Assembly (NCBI GenBank): GCA_025450755.1
Contig: JANWLR010000003.1
Span: 1 to 34,508 of the forward strand
Reading direction: 5' to 3'
DNA from: Sphingomicrobium sp.
GTDB taxonomy: Bacteria > Pseudomonadota > Alphaproteobacteria > Sphingomonadales > Sphingomonadaceae
DNA: 34,508 bases
Positions 7,672 to 19,344 of the stretch are shown piece after piece. The notes under the pieces were generated by a model. The model was not told where the DNA came from and did not search any database. It saw only the letters and a program-made list of their open reading frames with translations. Within the stretch, counting starts at the first letter, position 1; the number at the start of each line of letters is the position of its first letter. Made by a program: the position numbers and the translations under genes.

Positions 7672-8222
7672 TGACCGTGCACAAATTTGGCATCATCCTT
7701 GCAACCGCCGGACTCGCGGCAACGGCTGCGATCGCGCAGGTCAAGCAGGAACAGCCGATTTCGGCGCTGAAGGGTCACAACAGCAACGCGCCGGTCGACG
7801 TCAGCGCCGATCGAATCGAAGTTCAGGATCGGGCCGATCGCGCGGTCTTCGTTGGCAATGTCCATGCCGTACAGCAGGACCTCACTCTCGATACGCCGCG
7901 CCTGACCGTCGCCTACACCGGCGGCACGGGTGGCAACAATGTGCAAATCCAGCGCCTGGACGCATCGGGCGGAGTGGTCGTGAAAAGTCCGTCCGAGACG
8001 GCCAAGGGCGACATCGGAATCTACGATCTCGACCGCAAGCTGATTACGTTGATCGGCAACGTCCAGCTCAATCGTCAGGACAACCAGGTCAACGGCCAGC
8101 GTCTGGTGATCGACCTCGATTCCGGCCGCGCGGTGGTCGATGGCGGGCCTCCCGGTGTCAATTCGAGCGGCGGCCGAGTGACCGGCCATTTTACGGTCCC
8201 ACAGCGCCAGCAGCAGAAATAA
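7668..8222 (+). CDS. lptA: LPS transport periplasmic protein LptA (OstA-like)
   Basis: A 184-residue exported protein with an N-terminal signal peptide (about residues 1-23, hydrophobic core FGIILATAGLAATAAIA). The mature part begins with VKQEQPISALKGHNSNAPVDVSADRIEV and continues as the OstA/LptA fold: DRAVFVGNVHAVQQDLTLDT, GDIGIYDLDRKLITLIGNV and LVIDLDSGRAVVDGG are recognisable strands. LptA monomers form the periplasmic bridge that carries LPS to LptDE in the outer membrane. Two consecutive ATG codons (7668, 7671) can start it; the first overlaps the lptC stop as ATGATGA. The short Gln-rich end, QRQQQK, is typical. lptB starts three bases after the stop. Confidence 0.93.
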   Translation: MMTVHKFGIILATAGLAATAAIAQVKQEQPISALKGHNSNAPVDVSADRIEVQDRADRAVFVGNVHAVQQDLTLDTPRLTVAYTGGTGGNNVQIQRLDASGGVVVKSPSETAKGDIGIYDLDRKLITLIGNVQLNRQDNQVNGQRLVIDLDSGRAVVDGGPPGVNSSGGRVTGHFTVPQRQQQK

Positions 8223-8224
8223 AA

Positions 8225-8998
8225 GTGAACGAGACTTCGGCTTTGGTGCGCCCCGCCGCCGGCAGACCGGCAGCGGACGGCGGTTTGGAAGTCCGCTCGA
8301 TAGCCAAGTCCTACGACAAGCGTGCCGTGCTCCATGACGTCAGTCTCGACGTCCACCGCGGCGAGGTTGTCGGCCTGTTGGGCCCAAACGGCGCGGGCAA
8401 GACGACCTGTTTCTATTCGGTCATGGGGCTGGTGAAGCCGGACAGCGGCCGAATTTTCCTCGATGGACAGGACATCACGGAACTGCCGATGTATCGGCGC
8501 TCGATCCTCGGGCTCGGATATTTGCCTCAGGAAACCTCGATTTTTCGGGGGATGACAGTCGAAGAGAACATCATGGCGGTGCTGGAGGCATCCGAGCCGG
8601 ACAAGCATGTCCGCTATGATCGCCTGGAGCAGCTGCTCGGAGAATTCGGCCTCACCGCACTCCGCGATTCGCCGGCGTTGGCGCTGTCCGGCGGCGAGCG
8701 GCGCCGCTGCGAGATCGCCCGGTCACTGGCGGCGCATCCGTCGATCATGCTCCTCGACGAGCCGTTCGCCGGCATCGATCCCATCTCGATTTCCGACATC
8801 CGCGAGCTAGTCCGTGAATTGAAGAGCCGCGCCATCGGCGTTCTGATTACTGACCATAATGTCCGCGAAACACTCGATATCGTCGACCGGGCCTGCATCA
8901 TCTATGACGGCCAGGTCCTGTTCCAGGGTACTCCCGAAGCGTTGGTCGCCGACCAGGAGGTCCGGCGCCTTTACCTCGGCGAGAGCTTCGCGCTGTAA
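8225..8998 (+). CDS. lptB: LPS export ABC transporter ATPase LptB
   Basis: A 257-residue ABC ATPase that drives LPS extraction from the inner membrane together with LptF and LptG (not in this window). Walker A is GPNGAGKT (residues 53-60), the signature is LSGGERRR, Walker B is SIMLLDEPFAGIDP and the H-loop is ITDHNVRET. The sequence LPQETSIFRGMTVEENI is highly characteristic of LptB. About 20 N-terminal residues precede the usual family start, which is common in alphaproteobacteria. The start is GTG at 8225, three bases after lptA; no clear Shine-Dalgarno is visible, so translation may rely on coupling. rpoN follows 13 bases after the stop, the same lptB-rpoN link seen in many proteobacteria. 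Confidence 0.96.
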   Translation: MNETSALVRPAAGRPAADGGLEVRSIAKSYDKRAVLHDVSLDVHRGEVVGLLGPNGAGKTTCFYSVMGLVKPDSGRIFLDGQDITELPMYRRSILGLGYLPQETSIFRGMTVEENIMAVLEASEPDKHVRYDRLEQLLGEFGLTALRDSPALALSGGERRRCEIARSLAAHPSIMLLDEPFAGIDPISISDIRELVRELKSRAIGVLITDHNVRETLDIVDRACIIYDGQVLFQGTPEALVADQEVRRLYLGESFAL

Positions 8999-9011
8999 CG
9001 AAGTCCTTTCC

Positions 9012-10466
9012 ATGGGCCTTGGTCCCTCCCTAAGCATCCGCCAATCGCAGCAGCTGGTCCTGACGCCCCAGTTGCAGCAAGCCATAAAACTGCTGCAGCT
9101 CAGCAACCTCGAGCTCGATGCATTCATCGCCGAGGAGCTGTCGAAAAATCCCTTGCTTGAGGCGCGCCCCGAAGAACCGGAAGAGCAGCCGGCCGACGAT
9201 TTTGTCGCCGATGAAAATGATGGTGACGAGGCTCCGGATGACCCCGGCGCGGATGATCTCATCACCGGACAGGCCGACGACGACCGGCCGCTCGACATGG
9301 ACTGGCAGGCAGAAGCGCTAGAGACGGACAGCTTCAGCGACGTCGTGACGTCAGCTGGTGGCGAGGAAGGCTTTGATTTTGAGCGGGTTCAATATTCTGC
9401 TGGGTCGCTTGCCGAGCATTTGGTTGACCAGCTTCATGGGCTTTCCGGGCCAGTCGGAGATCTCGCCCGGATCATCGCGGAGACCCTCGAGGAGACCGGC
9501 TATCTGACGGTTACGGTCGATCAGATCGGAGAGTTGAGCGGCGCTCCGGAGCAACTCGTCGAGCAGGCGCTCGAGGCAGTCCAGGGCCTGGATCCGCCCG
9601 GCGTCGCTGCCCGCTCGCTCGCTGAATGCCTCGCGCTGCAGGCGAAGGCGGCCGACCGTTATGACCCGGCGATGGCCCGATTGATCGACAATCTCGAACT
9701 TCTGTCGAAAGGCCGGACCGCCGACCTCAAGCGCATCTGCGGGGTCGACGATGAGGATCTTGCCGACATGATCCGCGAGCTCAGGGCCTATGACCCGAAG
9801 CCCGGCTGCCGCTTCTCGCGCCAGGCGAGTGAAGACGTGACGCCGGATGTTTTCGTGAGGCAAACGCGCGGTGGTTTCGCGGTCGAGCTCAACCAAGCGA
9901 CCCTGCCCCGGCTGCTCGTCAACCGCCGCTACTATCAGGAGCTCAAGTCGGGGCCGCAAGACCGCCAGTCGCGCGCATGGCTTAGCGAATGCCTCCAAAG
10001 CGCCAACTGGCTGATGAAAGCGCTTGACCAGCGCGCCCGTACCATCGTCAAGGTCGTGTCGGAGATCGTCAAGAGCCAGCAGGGCTTCTTCGAACGCGGC
10101 GTCGCGGCAATGAAGCCCATGACCTTGCGCGAGGTTGCAGAAGCGATCGGCATGCATGAGTCCACGGTCAGCCGCGTCACCTCCAACAAATATCTGCTGT
10201 GCGACCGCGGGCTTTACGAACTCAAATATTTCTTCGGCTCGGGAGTCGCTTCGGCCGAGGGCGAGGGGGCTGCTGCCGAGGCCGTCAAGGCCGCGATCAA
10301 GGAAGTCATCGACGCTGAGACGGAGATCCTTAGCGACGATGCGATTGCCGCGCTTCTGAAGCAGAGGGGATTCGACCTCGCCCGTCGCACCGTGGTCAAA
10401 TATCGCGAGGCCATGGGGATCGGCTCCTCGATCCAGCGGCGACGGCTGCGCAAGATCGCCGGCTGA
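9012..10466 (+). CDS. rpoN: RNA polymerase sigma-54 factor
   Basis: A 484-residue sigma-54. Region I (about 1-50) is the Gln/Leu-rich activator-interaction part: SLSIRQSQQLVLTPQLQQAI. It is followed by an acidic region II (about 55-110, rich in Asp/Glu). The core-binding domain runs from about 130 to 330, the helix-turn-helix contains MTLREVAEAIGMHESTVSRV, and the RpoN box is ARRTVVKYRE near the C-terminus; it binds the -24 promoter element. One box residue differs from the common ARRTVAKYRE. Sigma-54 needs an AAA+ activator, and none is encoded here. The ATG at 9012 was chosen because the family begins here; the frame extends upstream only across lptB. No hpf or ptsN follows, unlike in many proteobacteria: a decayed VOC remnant on the other strand comes next. 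Confidence 0.97.
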   Translation: MGLGPSLSIRQSQQLVLTPQLQQAIKLLQLSNLELDAFIAEELSKNPLLEARPEEPEEQPADDFVADENDGDEAPDDPGADDLITGQADDDRPLDMDWQAEALETDSFSDVVTSAGGEEGFDFERVQYSAGSLAEHLVDQLHGLSGPVGDLARIIAETLEETGYLTVTVDQIGELSGAPEQLVEQALEAVQGLDPPGVAARSLAECLALQAKAADRYDPAMARLIDNLELLSKGRTADLKRICGVDDEDLADMIRELRAYDPKPGCRFSRQASEDVTPDVFVRQTRGGFAVELNQATLPRLLVNRRYYQELKSGPQDRQSRAWLSECLQSANWLMKALDQRARTIVKVVSEIVKSQQGFFERGVAAMKPMTLREVAEAIGMHESTVSRVTSNKYLLCDRGLYELKYFFGSGVASAEGEGAAAEAVKAAIKEVIDAETEILSDDAIAALLKQRGFDLARRTVVKYREAMGIGSSIQRRRLRKIAG

Positions 10467-10469
10467 ATC

Positions 10470-10620
10470 GATTTAATCCAGCTTGTGATGATCTCCCATA
10501 GGTGGCCGTCAGGGTCGCGGAACTAGCCCGAATATATTCCCCACGGCCGATCATGCGGCTTGTCGGTTGCCAGCGTGATCACGTCGACTCGCTTCTGAAT
10601 GGTGTCCTTCCGGCTCCAGA
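10470..10620 (-). pseudogene. C-terminal remnant of a VOC / glyoxalase-superfamily protein
   Basis: Translating the minus strand gives RVDVITLATDKPHDRPWG, then IYSG, a TAG stop (bases 10523-10525), then FRDPDGHLWEIITSW. The pattern PWG-x-YSG-[YW]-F-x-DPDGHLWE is the typical end of VOC-family proteins, where the residue before FRDPDG is normally Tyr or Trp, so the TAG looks like a point mutation of such a codon. The N-terminal two thirds are missing: upstream in this frame the sequence runs into the EEP gene, and downstream it runs into antisense rpoN. No start codon or ribosome binding site is present. I read this as a decayed fragment. A short leftover of gene replacement by the EEP/gyrB block is possible. 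Confidence 0.65.
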
Positions 10621-10622
10621 GA

Positions 10623-11390
10623 TTAGCCCGTGACCCGCGCCCAGATCGGCAAATGGTCGGAGGCGCGGCGCGCAGCGGCGCTCATGTGAACGCCGGCTGC
10701 TTCGACGTTCAGGTCCTTGTGGACAATGATTCGGTCCAATTGCGCAACCGGATGGCGCGCATGAAAGCTCGGGCCTGTGGGCGCGATGTGAAATTCCGGC
10801 TCCAGCTCGTTGAGGCAACCGGCGACAGTCCGCCATTCATTGGTGTCGCCCATCAGCACCGTCGGCATCTTCTGCGGCCGCCGCTCGATCGCCTCGAGAA
10901 TCGCGCGCATCTGCCGCTTCCGCCACAGGCCGGACAGGTCGAGGTGCATTCCGACCACTCGTAGCGGCTTCTCGTTGATCAGCAGCTCGGCAATGACGGC
11001 GCCCCGCGGCTCAAGTGTCGGAAGTTCCAACGCCGCGCAATCGATCACTCCGACGTGGCGCTTCACCAGGATTGCATTGCCGTGCCATCCGATGTTGCGC
11101 GTGTTGACCTTAAGTAGCCGGTCGGTGTGCCGGCGTGCGTTGTCGAAAACGCGCTTGTGGCGGACACCGAGGTGAACCGGCTTGTACATGCCATGGCTGT
11201 CGATAAGCTCATGCGGCACCGTCGAGCCGCGTCCACCGACGCGCTTATCCGCCTCCTGCAGCGCGACGACGTCGGCGTCGATCTCCTGGAGTACACGCAG
11301 CACGCGATGCGGATCACGCCGCCCATCGAGGCCGACGGCCTTGTGCATGTTGTAGGACGCCAGCGTGATGGTGGTCGCGTGCGCTGCCAT
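10623..11390 (-). CDS. Endonuclease/exonuclease/phosphatase (EEP) family hydrolase
   Basis: A 255-residue protein of the DNase I-like EEP superfamily. Motifs in order: LASYNMHKAVG (residues 11-21, metal/phosphate-contacting Asn), ALQEADKRVGG (catalytic Glu), GMHLDLSG, LMGDTNEW (Asp and Asn of the GDxN motif), QLDRIIVH, and C-terminal ASDHLPIWARV (catalytic Asp-His). All catalytic residues are in place, so it should be a Mg-dependent phosphodiesterase. Substrates in this superfamily range from DNA to phospholipids; this subgroup with the SYNxHKxVG start is often found near phospholipase D-type genes, which are not seen here. There is no signal peptide, so it is likely cytoplasmic. It lies six bases after the DUF2199 gene on the same strand and probably ends the gyrB transcription unit. 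Confidence 0.85.
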   Translation of the reverse strand: MAAHATTITLASYNMHKAVGLDGRRDPHRVLRVLQEIDADVVALQEADKRVGGRGSTVPHELIDSHGMYKPVHLGVRHKRVFDNARRHTDRLLKVNTRNIGWHGNAILVKRHVGVIDCAALELPTLEPRGAVIAELLINEKPLRVVGMHLDLSGLWRKRQMRAILEAIERRPQKMPTVLMGDTNEWRTVAGCLNELEPEFHIAPTGPSFHARHPVAQLDRIIVHKDLNVEAAGVHMSAAARRASDHLPIWARVTG

Positions 11391-11396
11391 TTCCGA

Positions 11397-14451
<3,055 letters not shown>

Positions 14452-14460
14452 TCACGTGCG

Positions 14461-14480
14461 CGCGCGTGCGCACACGCGCG
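14461..14480. repeat. GC-rich perfect inverted repeat upstream of gyrB
   Basis: CGCGCGTG (14461-14468) and CACGCGCG (14473-14480) are exact inverted copies around a CGCA loop, embedded in an alternating purine-pyrimidine stretch that continues to the left (GTGCGCGCGCG). It lies 40 bases upstream of the gyrB start, after the stop of the helicase gene. No U-tract follows, so it is a poor intrinsic terminator. Alternating CG/CA sequence can adopt Z-DNA under negative supercoiling, which is suggestive ahead of a gyrase gene, but this is inference. Confidence 0.5.
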
Positions 14481-14566
14481 AGTCGGTGCGGACGATTCGC
14501 GGTGTCGGCTGTCACCCTGACTGGATGAACACGCCTAGCTGAAAACCGTAGCTGCCGGGCCGAGCG

Positions 14567-16132
14567 CTATCCTTGAGCGCGGCGCGGACCCCCACCAGGA
14601 CGACGCGGACGCCCGTGAAACTTGCGATTTTGCTGACCGCCATTGGGACGAAAGCCGCCGCGGCCCTCGTTGGTCTTCGGCTGGCTCTGGCCACCTTCCG
14701 GACGGCGCTCGCTCCCCGCTTCGCGGTAAGCTTCCGGACGGTAGGAGGGCCGGCCTTCGCGTCGTGGCTGCGAATGTTCGTCTCGGCGCTGGCCGTTGCG
14801 GTCCTGTGCGCCAGCGCGATGCGCGGCGTGGCCGTCGGCCCGCTGCGGATGGCGCTGAGGTCCGGTGTTGCGATTGCGGCGTTGCTGGTCTCCATCGTTG
14901 GATTTGGCGTGGCGGCGGTCGGCCTTGGTCGCCGAACCGCGACCGCGCTCCGGGCGCGCTTCGACCGGCGGCTTCAGCCGCCTGAAGGCCTCGGCGGCCG
15001 CGCTGAAGTCGGCAGGCAGCGGAACGACCGGAAGTTTCTGGCGCGTGGTTCGCTCGATGTCGCGCAGGTTCGCGCGTTCATCCGGGCTGCAGAAGGCTAT
15101 CGCGATCCCGTCTGCACCCGCGCGCGCAGTCCGCCCGATGCGGTGGACATATTGCTCGGGCACATCCGGCAGGTCGAAGTTCACGACGTGGCTGACGCCC
15201 GGGATGTCGATTCCGCGCGCCGCGATGTCGGTCGCGATGAGCACGCGCATGTCGCCGCTCCTGAATGCGGCGATCGCTCGCTCGCGTTGCGCTTGACTCT
15301 TGTTGCCGTGGATCGCGCCGGCGGAAATCCCGGCTGCCGCAAGCATCCTCACGATTTTGTCGGCGCCGTGCTTGGTCCGGCTGAACACCAGTGCGCGCTC
15401 GATCGGCTCGCGCTGAAGAATCATGGCCAGAAGCACTGTCTTCTCGGCATGGTTCACCATGGTGATTCTCTGTTCGATTCGCTCGACCGTGGTGGCGGTT
15501 GGAGTCACTGAAACTTCCGCCGGGTTGGTGAGATATTTGTCCGCCAGCTCCTTGATCGCTCGGGGCATCGTCGCCGAGAAGAACAGGGTCTGCCGCTTGG
15601 GCGGTACGAGTGCGACGATCCGCTTCAGCGCATGGATGAAGCCGAGATCGAGCATCTGGTCGGCCTCGTCGAGGACGAGAATTTCGAGTTCGCGCAAGCT
15701 GAGGGCGCGCTGGTCGACGAGGTCGAGCAGACGGCCGGGTGTCGCAACGAGCACGTCGAGGCCGCGCGCAACGGCACGGACGCTCTTGTGGTTGGGAACA
15801 CCCCCGAAGATGACGCCCACCGAAAGGTGCATAAACTTGCCATAGGCTTGAGCGCTGGCAGCAATCTGCGCGGCGAGCTCGCGGGTCGGGGCGAGCACAA
15901 GCATTCGGATCTGGCCGGGGCGCGGAATCCGATTGGCGGCTGCGAGCCGGTCGAGAGATGGAAGCATGAAGGCCGCGGTCTTGCCGGTGCCCGTCTGGGC
16001 GATACCCAGCAGGTCGCGTCCGGTCAGGACCTTCGGAATGGCCTGAAGCTGGATGGGCGTGGCCTGCGAATAGTCCTTGGCGGCCAGCGCATCGAGCAGG
16101 GGTCTGGATAGCCCCAGTGACATGAATGACAT
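14567..16132 (-). CDS. DEAD-box ATP-dependent RNA helicase (RhlE-like)
   Basis: A 521-residue RNA helicase. The RecA-1 domain has the Q motif near YSQATPIQLQAIP, motif I AQTGTGKT (45-52), Ia PTRELAAQI, Ib TPGRLLDLV, II VLDEADQML and III SATMP. RecA-2 has IV LVFSRTKHGADKI, V ATDIAARGIDIP and VI HRIGRTARAG. The C-terminal 130 residues are a basic, low-complexity arm rich in Arg, Gln, Asn and Gly (for example NRNTGPQRHPQRADG), like the RNA-binding tails of RhlE proteins. Such helicases remodel structured RNA in ribosome assembly and cold adaptation. The ATG at 16132 (MSFMSLGLS) fits the family start; a second ATG lies three codons in, and an in-frame codon at 16198 would add an unsupported leader. 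It interrupts the usual recF-gyrB neighbourhood. Confidence 0.94.
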   Translation of the reverse strand: MSFMSLGLSRPLLDALAAKDYSQATPIQLQAIPKVLTGRDLLGIAQTGTGKTAAFMLPSLDRLAAANRIPRPGQIRMLVLAPTRELAAQIAASAQAYGKFMHLSVGVIFGGVPNHKSVRAVARGLDVLVATPGRLLDLVDQRALSLRELEILVLDEADQMLDLGFIHALKRIVALVPPKRQTLFFSATMPRAIKELADKYLTNPAEVSVTPTATTVERIEQRITMVNHAEKTVLLAMILQREPIERALVFSRTKHGADKIVRMLAAAGISAGAIHGNKSQAQRERAIAAFRSGDMRVLIATDIAARGIDIPGVSHVVNFDLPDVPEQYVHRIGRTARAGADGIAIAFCSPDERANLRDIERTTRQKLPVVPLPADFSAAAEAFRRLKPPVEARPERGRGSATKADRRHAKSNDGDQQRRNRNTGPQRHPQRADGHAAHRAGAQDRNGQRRDEHSQPRREGRPSYRPEAYREAGSERRPEGGQSQPKTNEGRGGFRPNGGQQNRKFHGRPRRPGGGPRRAQG

Positions 16133-16194
16133 TGAATTTGTTCCAATATTTCTGCGCGCGGAAGGCGCATTCTGTGCGCCAACCGCGAGCGGGG

Positions 16195-16293
16195 TCAAAA
16201 AAGCGCCCCGCGTGAATGGGAGAGCAGAGAAATCGAGGCGCGGGCTGCTCGCGGACCTAGTCCGGAACCTTCACGCCGCTTCAAAAAAGCGCC
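16195..16293. repeat. Pair of 13-bp direct repeats between recF and the helicase gene
   Basis: TCAAAAAAGCGCC occurs exactly at 16195-16207 and again at 16281-16293, 86 bases apart start to start, within the 204-base space between the helicase start and the recF stop. On the coding (minus) strand each copy reads GGCGC followed by six T's, which resembles the end of a terminator. Only the copy nearer recF has a short inverted partner (CGCTT and AAGCG, 16277-16291). Nothing else is recognised in this space. Confidence 0.5.
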
Positions 16294-16336
16294 TCGTGCT
16301 GCGGTGCCAATAGGGAAGGTCGGTTAAGAAGTCCAC

Positions 16337-17395
16337 CTAGGCTGGATGAACGGCTCCGGGCTCAACATGGAAACGGGACGCGCGCCCGATGCCGTCGAAC
16401 AAAGCCGCCTCGGTCGCCGTCATCCACACCTGCCCTCGGGATTCGAGGCGGCTGAAGAGGGCCACCCGGCGTTTTTGGTCGAGATGCGCCGCAACTTCAT
16501 CCAGAAGCAGGATCGGCGGCTCGCCGCGCCTTTCCGCCACCAAGTCGGCATGTGCGAGGACTAAGCCGAGTAGAAGGGCCTTCTGCTCGCCTGTGGAAGA
16601 TTGGGCTGCGGGCATCTGCTTGGCCCGGTGCAGAACGGCAAGGTCCTGACGATGTGGCCCCTCGCTCGCCCGTCCGGCAGCAGCGTCGCGCCTGCGGCTC
16701 GCCTTGAGTGTAGCTGCAAGATCGTTGCCGCTCCAACCGTCGAGCGCGATTCCGGCCCGGGCGAATTCGTCTTCAGGAGCGCCGGCCAGGCGAGCGTCGA
16801 GCGCTGCTACCGTCCGGGCGCGGGCGCCAGCGAGCTCAGCGCCATGTTCGGCCATCGCCGCCTCGAGCGACAACAGCCATGCATCGTCGATCGCTTCTTC
16901 GGCGAGAAGCTTGTTCCGAGCGCGCATTGCTGCATCATAGCGGGTGGCGTGATGTGCATGGCTTGGCTCCAGCGCCAGCACGAGACGGTCAAGGAAACGC
17001 CGTCGTTCGCCCGCGCTGCCGGTGAACAGCCGGTCCATCGCGGGCGTGAGCCACAGGATCGAAAGCCATTCGCCCAGCGAATTTACGGAGGCCGTAGCGC
17101 CATTCACGCGCACCTGCCGCCGCTCAGGTGCCGGCGCCGACGTGCCAGTGCCGATGACAGCTTCACCCAGCTTAGCAGCCACCGCCCAGACGCCCGTCCC
17201 GTCGCGCCGTGACATGTCGGACAAGGCCGCACCGCGCAGTCCGCGACCCGGCGTCAACATTGACACGGCTTCGAGCAGATTGGTCTTTCCCGCGCCATTC
17301 TCGCCGAACAGCAGCACAAAAGCTGCGCTCGGCGCGACCGTCGCCGAGGCGTAGGAACGGAAATCGGTAAGGGACAGGCGCGAAATCGGAGCCAT
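16337..17395 (-). CDS. recF: DNA replication and repair protein RecF
   Basis: A 352-residue SMC-like ATPase that with RecO and RecR loads RecA at single-strand gaps. It begins with the family pattern [17 protein letters not shown], has Walker A GENGAGKT (31-38), the RecF block [27 protein letters not shown] (in part), the ABC-type signature [20 protein letters not shown], and Walker [15 protein letters not shown]. The length is normal. The C-terminus is well conserved: [16 protein letters not shown]. It lies 30 bases after dnaN on the same strand, the classic dnaN-recF pair, and is followed not by gyrB directly but by the DEAD-box helicase gene. Confidence 0.96.
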   Translation of the reverse strand: MAPISRLSLTDFRSYASATVAPSAAFVLLFGENGAGKTNLLEAVSMLTPGRGLRGAALSDMSRRDGTGVWAVAAKLGEAVIGTGTSAPAPERRQVRVNGATASVNSLGEWLSILWLTPAMDRLFTGSAGERRRFLDRLVLALEPSHAHHATRYDAAMRARNKLLAEEAIDDAWLLSLEAAMAEHGAELAGARARTVAALDARLAGAPEDEFARAGIALDGWSGNDLAATLKASRRRDAAAGRASEGPHRQDLAVLHRAKQMPAAQSSTGEQKALLLGLVLAHADLVAERRGEPPILLLDEVAAHLDQKRRVALFSRLESRGQVWMTATEAALFDGIGRASRFHVEPGAVHPA

Positions 17396-17425
17396 TCGCG
17401 CCGGACTAGCAGTTCGGCGCGCCGC

Positions 17426-18529
17426 TTAAACCCGCATTGGCATCAGGACGTAGAGCGCGTTCGACTTGTCGTTCTCGCGCAGCAGCGTCGGCGCTGCGGC
17501 ATCGGCAAGGTGGACCTCGACCGTGTCGCCGTCGATCTCCCCAAGGATGTCGAGCAGGTAGCGGGCGTTGAACCCGATTTCCAGATTGTCGGACCCGTAA
17601 TCCGCCGGGACTTCCTCGGTCGCGACGCCATTCTCGGGCGACGTGACCGACAGCGTGACCTTGTCGCGGTCGACGCTCATCTTCACGGCACGAGTCTTTT
17701 CGCTGGCAATGGTCGAAACTCGGTCGACTCCCGCCGAAAAGCTCTTCGGGTCGAGCTTCAACAGCTTGTCGTTCGCAGTCGGGATCACCCGGTTGTAATC
17801 GGGGAAGGTGCCGTCGATCAGCTTGCTGGTCAGGATCGCGCTGCCCAGGCCGAAGCGGATCTTGGTCGGCGACAGCGAGATTTCGACAGTTCCCTCGAGC
17901 TCCTCGAGCAAGCGGTAGAGTTCGGTCACCGCTTTGCGCGGCACGATCACGTCTGGCATCCCTTCCGCGCCGTCGGGCCTCGGAACGGTAATTCGCGCGA
18001 GCCGATGGCCGTCCGTCGCCGCAGCGCGCAGCTGCTCGTCGACGACGTGGAGGAAGATGCCCATCAGATAGTAGCGCGTCTCCTCGCTCGAGATGGCAAA
18101 GCGCGTCTTCTCGATGATCTGGCGCAGTGTCGCAGCGGGCAACTCGAAACGGGTCGGCAACTCGCCCTCGGCGATCACCGGGAAATCGTCACGCGGAAGC
18201 GTCGAGAGATTGAAGCGGGCGCGGCCGGCGACGACCTGCATCTTGCCCTCGGCCGCCGTCAGCTCCACCTGGCTGCCCTCCGGCAGCTTGCGCACAATGT
18301 CGAAGAATGTGTGCGCCGGCACCGTCGTTGCGCCCGACTGGCCGACATTGGCCGGAACCGTTTCATCGACCTGCAGGTCAAGGTCCGTGGCCATCAGCCG
18401 AAGCGACCCATCCTCACGCCCCTCGATCAGAACGTTTGAAAGGATCGGAATCGTGTTTCGTCGTTCGACCACGGATTGGACGTGGCCCAGGCTCTTGAGG
18501 AGAGTCGCCCGCTCAATCGTCGCTTTCAT
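17426..18529 (-). CDS. dnaN: DNA polymerase III sliding clamp, beta subunit
   Basis: A 367-residue processivity clamp made of three similar domains; it dimerises into a ring around DNA. The start MKATIERATLLKSLGHVQSV and the block ERRNTIPILSNVLIEG are typical, as are LPRDDFPVI in domain 1 to 2, the RYYLMGIFLH and ATDGHRLA stretch in domain 2, FPDYNRVIP in domain 3, and the hydrophobic end ALYVLMPMRV that forms part of the client-binding pocket. The ATG at 18529 matches the family start; an in-frame ATG at 18583 would add an 18-residue basic leader not seen in homologues. dnaA is not upstream here: the preceding 129 bases carry a possible minus-strand -10 (TATAAC) and then the end of a fasciclin-type gene. 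Confidence 0.97.
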   Translation of the reverse strand: MKATIERATLLKSLGHVQSVVERRNTIPILSNVLIEGREDGSLRLMATDLDLQVDETVPANVGQSGATTVPAHTFFDIVRKLPEGSQVELTAAEGKMQVVAGRARFNLSTLPRDDFPVIAEGELPTRFELPAATLRQIIEKTRFAISSEETRYYLMGIFLHVVDEQLRAAATDGHRLARITVPRPDGAEGMPDVIVPRKAVTELYRLLEELEGTVEISLSPTKIRFGLGSAILTSKLIDGTFPDYNRVIPTANDKLLKLDPKSFSAGVDRVSTIASEKTRAVKMSVDRDKVTLSVTSPENGVATEEVPADYGSDNLEIGFNARYLLDILGEIDGDTVEVHLADAAAPTLLRENDKSNALYVLMPMRV

Positions 18530-18658
18530 GTCGCCATTCGCCCCGTCATCGCCACGCGTTCGACCACGGTTATAGCGAGCCATTTGGCGCGCGGAAGTGG
18601 AATGATGCGAAAGGCCTATCTGGCGTCGACGCGCACGGGAGTACGCTAGATATAGCGG

Positions 18659-19267
18659 CTACTTGCGGACCTTCTGGCCTACCGCAGGTCCCTTGGAGGG
18701 ATTGGAAGGCATCAGTAGGGTGTCGATGTGGTGGACGACGCCATTGGTATATTGCTCGTCGCCCTGCGTGATCTTGGCCTTGTGACCCGAGGAATCGGTC
18801 AACACGATATTGCCGCCATCCTTCGTGGCGGAGAGCGTGCTTCCTGCCATGGTCCCGAGCAAAGTCTTGCCCTTGCCGTTGTCGATCGCCTTGCCGATGT
18901 CGGCAACCATCACCGTTCCGGGCAGGATCAGGTTGGTGAGTATGCCAGTGATCTGCGCGCGGTTCTGAGGCTTGGGATCAAAGGTTCCGGCTGGTGCGCC
19001 GTTGAAGGCGGCATCGTCCGGGACGAACACCGTATAGGGCCCAGGGCCTGCGAGCGTCTGATCGAGCCCGGCAGACTTTGCCGCCGCCATGAACCGACTG
19101 GTCGGCGCAAGCCCGGCCGCGATCGTCTTGGTGCCCGCCATCTTCTGGGCCTGCTTGGTTTGCGCTTCGGGAGCTGCGCCGTTGCCGGTCGTGCTCTTGT
19201 TGCTGCATGCGCCGGTCGCGAGCAGCGCTGCGCCTGCGAGTCCAAACGCGATTGCACGGGTCTTCAT
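18659..19267 (-). CDS. FAS1 (fasciclin) domain lipoprotein
   Basis: A 202-residue exported protein. The signal peptide ends in a lipobox, LLATGAC, with Cys20 as the probable lipidation site, so it is anchored in a membrane. A Thr/Asn/Gln-rich linker (21-45) leads to one FAS1 domain of about 130 residues: KTIAAGLAPTSRFMAAAK, the H1 motif YTVFVPDDAAFN, and the H2 motif NGVVHHIDTLLMP with its conserved histidines. FAS1 domains mediate adhesion or cell-surface interactions; many bacterial ones are secreted stress or adhesion proteins. The ATG at 19267 is preceded by a strong AGGAGG, which decides the start. The next gene upstream on the same strand is the Gly/His-rich protein, 77 bases away. Confidence 0.88.
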   Translation of the reverse strand: MKTRAIAFGLAGAALLATGACSNKSTTGNGAAPEAQTKQAQKMAGTKTIAAGLAPTSRFMAAAKSAGLDQTLAGPGPYTVFVPDDAAFNGAPAGTFDPKPQNRAQITGILTNLILPGTVMVADIGKAIDNGKGKTLLGTMAGSTLSATKDGGNIVLTDSSGHKAKITQGDEQYTNGVVHHIDTLLMPSNPSKGPAVGQKVRK

Positions 19268-19344
19268 GCCCTGCCTCCTCTTGTTCTTGATACGAAATGG
19301 CCCGGCGGGGAAATGAGTTCCCACAGCCGGACCAAAGTTAACGG

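Noticed and set aside
18530-18658. Replication origin signals near dnaN.
   Set aside because: No DnaA-box cluster or AT-rich unwinding region is visible and dnaA is not adjacent; alphaproteobacterial origins are often far from dnaN.
19268-19344. A second EcfG promoter before the FAS1 lipoprotein (GGAAC is present on the minus strand).
   Set aside because: No CGTT follows at 16 or 17 bases; the nearest CGTA is 22 bases away.
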